A stretch of 6,182 nt of DNA, from the NCBI GenBank assembly GCA_029237515.1, contig JARBAV010000311.1:1-6182 (forward strand), written 5' to 3'. Shown here in pieces: positions 4,975 to 6,182 of the stretch. This DNA comes from Nitrososphaerales archaeon. Lineage in GTDB: Archaea > Thermoproteota > Nitrososphaeria > Nitrososphaerales > Nitrososphaeraceae. The stretch's first letter is position 1; each line of letters begins with the position of its first letter. A program made the translations under genes and the position numbers. The notes under the pieces are model-generated. The model did no database searches and was not told the DNA's origin. It worked only from the letters and a program-made list of their open reading frames with translations.

Positions 4975-4989
4975 ATTAACAAAGTTAAT
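4975..4989. promoter_or_regulatory. Perfect dyad ATTAAC-AAA-GTTAAT
   Basis: A 6-3-6 inverted repeat lies about 22 nt upstream of the TATA box of the 5038 zinc-ribbon gene, in the 212-nt gap between it and the divergent SPFH gene. It could bind an activator or repressor dimer. Its short AT-rich arms may be chance. Confidence 0.3.
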
Positions 4990-5001
4990 TTACACTGTTA
5001 A

Positions 5002-5020
5002 ACATGTGCTAAATATTATA
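5002..5020 (+). promoter_or_regulatory. TATA box with adjoining ACATGTG motif
   Basis: AAATATTATA (5011-5020) lies about 22 nt before the ATG at 5038, right for a leaderless transcript. ACATGTG (5002-5008) sits immediately upstream, where the BRE element would be. The reverse complement of this heptamer, CACATGT, occurs twice before the next zinc-ribbon gene. Confidence 0.5.
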
Positions 5021-5037
5021 CACTACCTACTATACAT

Positions 5038-5181
5038 ATGGATAAAGGGAAATACTTTATAGTATGTGAATCTTGCTACTGGTATGCATCATTATATTGT
5101 AATTCCAGCAAAAAATCTTTACCTATACGATGTCCACTATGTAAGAGCAGTAAAATTAAATCAATTCCCATCTCTGGTTAA
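5038..5181 (+). CDS. 47-residue zinc-ribbon protein
   Basis: The frame from ATG 5038 to TAA 5179-5181 gives a 47-residue protein. Two CxxC knuckles, CESC (10-13) and CPLC (32-35), are 18 residues apart, with an additional C21, forming a classic four-Cys zinc ribbon. The end, KSSKIKSIPISG, looks like a closing beta-strand pair of such a domain. There is no membrane helix. It is probably a soluble zinc-finger protein acting through protein or nucleic-acid contact; no specific partner can be named. A good TATA box lies about 22 nt upstream, matching a leaderless mRNA. A longer open frame overlaps it from GTG 5066 but lacks these features, so this frame is preferred. It begins a plus-strand run of Cys-pair proteins. 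Confidence 0.65.
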   Translation: MDKGKYFIVCESCYWYASLYCNSSKKSLPIRCPLCKSSKIKSIPISG

Positions 5182-5182
5182 A

Positions 5183-5308
5183 ATGTGTTCTTTTTGCTAT
5201 AGATTAGGAAGAAAAATAAGTCTTGTGCAAGCTACGAATGCAGTAATGCCTCGTAAAGCAGCATATTTCCGATTCGCTTTATTACAAGAGCTACAATGTA
5301 TTAATTGA
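5183..5308 (+). CDS. Doubtful 41-residue ORF with one CxxC
   Basis: ATG 5183 follows the stop of the zinc-ribbon gene by one base and opens a 41-codon frame ending in TGA (5306-5308). It begins MCSFCYRLGRK and has a further Cys near the end (ELQCIN). The single CxxC and the tight spacing suggest a translationally coupled small protein. There is no Shine-Dalgarno site and no second Cys pair, so a chance frame is at least as likely. The same frame continues upstream to GTG 5066, but that part is a shadow of the zinc-ribbon gene. Confidence 0.25.
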   Translation: MCSFCYRLGRKISLVQATNAVMPRKAAYFRFALLQELQCIN

Positions 5309-5385
5309 GTTTGTCTGAATAATAAACTTAGCTTCTATCAATTATGAAAGCATGTAACAACGTTATTCAATTTTCTTTTACATGA

Positions 5386-5413
5386 CACATGTTCGCTAAT
5401 AGTAGTCACATGT
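5386..5413. repeat. Direct repeat CACATGT, 21-nt period
   Basis: CACATGT occurs at 5386-5392 and 5407-5413, start to start 21 nt, two helical turns, so both copies face the same side of the DNA. They lie about 70 to 95 nt upstream of the TATA box of the gene at 5514. The first copy also belongs to a small dyad, ACATG-ACA-CATGT (5380-5392). Confidence 0.35.
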
Positions 5414-5480
5414 CTTGAGGAGCTAATATTTAACGTACTCGGTCTACTTTGTTAATCAATATTTACATAGTATCTACAAG

Positions 5481-5489
5481 TATATTATC
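5481..5489 (+). promoter_or_regulatory. TATA box of the membrane zinc-ribbon operon
   Basis: TATATTATC is centred about 29 nt before the ATG at 5514, the spacing expected for an archaeal promoter with a leader of only a few nucleotides. It supports 5514 over the internal ATG at 5547. Confidence 0.5.
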
Positions 5490-5513
5490 ACAAGACAGTG
5501 TGAGAAGTATTTC

Positions 5514-5867
5514 ATGATTAAAGTTAGTAGAAATAATAACCATCAGATGGAGAATAATTACTTAATTTGGTTACTAATCTATTTTGGAATAGGACTAACC
5601 GTTATCTTCATCTTTCCATTCCCTATATCATTAGGTGTCTTCTTGGTGACGTTCGTCATTCTAAATCTGATTAGATCAGAAATTCTTCTAAGAAGAGCTA
5701 AAGTAGGAGGAATAAAGGGATTGTACAAATCATTGTCCTCACTCAGAAGAGAATTTGCTGACATGAAATATCGCCAGACCAGATTTTATTGCATGAATTG
5801 TGGTAAGGAGCATAGAATGGTTTCATGCCCCAGATGTGGTTCAAAGATAAAAAAGGTGGGAGTATGA
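5514..5867 (+). CDS. Two-helix membrane protein with C-terminal zinc ribbon
   Basis: The 117-residue protein has a short polar N-terminus, two hydrophobic helices as a hairpin (about 17-37 and 39-53, split by PFPIS), and a basic juxtamembrane segment (RSEILLRRAKVGGIKGLYKSLSSLRREF, 54-81). It ends in a zinc ribbon with CMNCGKEH (93-100) and CPRCGSKIKK (105-114), four Cys in two CxxCG knuckles. The strong positive charge after helix 2 puts both ends in the cytoplasm, so the ribbon faces the cytosol. Membrane-tethered zinc ribbons of this plan are, as I recall, frequent in Thaumarchaeota but uncharacterised. ATG 5514 was chosen from the TATA spacing; ATG at residue 12 (5547) would keep all domains. 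Its stop overlaps the start of the next gene by four bases (ATGA), so the two form an operon. Confidence 0.85.
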   Translation: MIKVSRNNNHQMENNYLIWLLIYFGIGLTVIFIFPFPISLGVFLVTFVILNLIRSEILLRRAKVGGIKGLYKSLSSLRREFADMKYRQTRFYCMNCGKEHRMVSCPRCGSKIKKVGV

Positions 5868-6037
5868 TCAAGCTGTTTCGGCATTGGAAACCAAAAGGTA
5901 AAATGTATAGCCTCAGATGCTTTCAGTGCGGATCTGGTTTTCTTTCTAGCTTCAATCTGGATGCATCAATATGCGGCAGATGCCATCTTTGCAGTCTAAC
6001 ACTCCGGTCGAAGTCAAACAGTGACATGGAATTTTAA
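5864..6037 (+). CDS. 57-residue zinc-ribbon protein, translationally coupled
   Basis: The start is ATG 5864, inside the ATGA overlap with the stop of the preceding gene and behind AAGGTGGGAG, one of the best Shine-Dalgarno sites in the window. An in-frame ATG at 5825 would give 70 residues but lies inside the preceding zinc ribbon and has no ribosome site. The 57-residue product is basic at the N-terminus (KLFRHWKPKGK), then has CFQC (19-22) followed by CGRC and CHLC merged as CxxCxxC (37, 40, 43), five Cys in all. This can form a zinc ribbon or rubredoxin-like site. There is no membrane helix. Tight coupling to a membrane-anchored zinc ribbon suggests that the two products are made in fixed ratio and may interact; this is inference. 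Confidence 0.75.
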   Translation: MIKLFRHWKPKGKMYSLRCFQCGSGFLSSFNLDASICGRCHLCSLTLRSKSNSDMEF

Positions 6038-6059
6038 GAGGGATCATCATAAATATTGA

Positions 6060-6093
6060 ATCAGTAAATTCTCACGAGCCAGCATCAGTAAAT
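6060..6093 (+). repeat. Direct repeat ATCAGTAAAT before the last gene
   Basis: Two perfect 10-bp copies at 6060-6069 and 6084-6093, start to start 24 nt. The second ends two bases before ATG 6096, and the first lies where a TATA box would be (about 27 to 36 nt upstream). Possibly a binding site pair; possibly a small duplication. Confidence 0.45.
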
Positions 6094-6095
6094 AT

Positions 6096-6182
6096 ATGGA
6101 GCAGAGAACTTGGGTTAATGGGGTCTTAAAGTCTTACTCCACATCTAGAACTCGATCTGGGATCAGGAGCATTGGAACAAAC
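6096..6182 (+). CDS. Start of an unidentified gene cut by the right window edge
   Basis: An ATG at 6096 opens a frame with no stop over the 29 codons to the window end. The start reads MEQRTWVNGVLKSYSTSRTR. It is basic and Ser/Arg-rich with an apparent amphipathic helix (TWVNGVLKSY). The pattern faintly recalls the helical N-terminal domain of tyrosine recombinases, but 29 residues cannot settle it. A possible TATA sequence (AGTAAATT) is centred about 30 nt upstream. A 29-codon open frame can also be chance. Confidence 0.35.
   Translation, partial: MEQRTWVNGVLKSYSTSRTRSGIRSIGTN

Noticed and set aside
5579..5764. 61-codon minus-strand open frame
   Set aside because: Antisense to the well-supported membrane zinc-ribbon gene at 5514-5867; no promoter or motif.
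5825..5863. N-terminal extension of the 57-residue zinc-ribbon protein (start at 5825)
   Set aside because: The extra 13 codons overlap the preceding zinc ribbon and have no ribosome site, whereas ATG 5864 has AAGGTGGGAG upstream and the common ATGA overlap.
1..6182. CRISPR array, insertion sequence or known defence operon
   Set aside because: No regularly spaced repeats, transposase motifs, terminal inverted repeats or recognisable nuclease/helicase domains were found on either strand.

Overview
The window looks like chromosomal DNA of an ammonia-oxidising-type thaumarchaeon (class Nitrososphaeria, perhaps near Nitrososphaera or Nitrosocosmicus). This is inferred from AT-rich sequence, A/T-rich boxes about 24 to 36 nt before many start codons (archaeal TATA boxes on leaderless or short-leader mRNAs), few strong Shine-Dalgarno sites, many very small zinc-ribbon and single-helix membrane proteins, and an archaeal winged-helix regulator. 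No rRNA, tRNA, CRISPR array, transposase or recognisable defence system was found.

Left part (1-960): two overlapping minus-strand genes encode paralogous four-helix membrane proteins of the YnfA/UPF0060 branch of the small multidrug resistance (SMR) superfamily. The second of them runs off the left edge. Their loop charges are opposite, as expected for a heterodimer whose subunits insert in opposite orientations. Beside them, on the plus strand, a 48-residue protein with nine cysteines has its own TATA-like box.

Middle left (961-2270): a divergent unit. To the left is a one-helix membrane protein with a Glu- and His-rich tail. To the right are a winged-helix regulator and, 9 nt later, a five-helix membrane protein, ending in a hairpin terminator. 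A 14-bp dyad between the divergent genes is a candidate operator.

Middle (2270-3808): sparse DNA with a probable frameshifted small gene and two unrecognised one-helix membrane proteins on opposite strands, each with a perfect dyad in or beside its promoter. A 430-bp stretch without a convincing gene follows.

Right part (3809-6182): a 338-residue stomatin/prohibitin-like (SPFH/Band 7) protein on the minus strand with a polyglutamine tail, then a plus-strand run of small zinc-ribbon proteins. These are a 47-residue one at 5038, a two-helix membrane protein with a C-terminal zinc ribbon at 5514, and a 57-residue one overlapping it at 5864. The window ends in the first 29 codons of an unidentified gene.

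The strongest observations are the paired YnfA-like genes with opposite charge topology, small Cys-rich genes of 47 to 48 codons that a length cut-off would miss, the regulator/membrane pair, and promoter-associated dyads and heptamers. Nothing here proves a new system.
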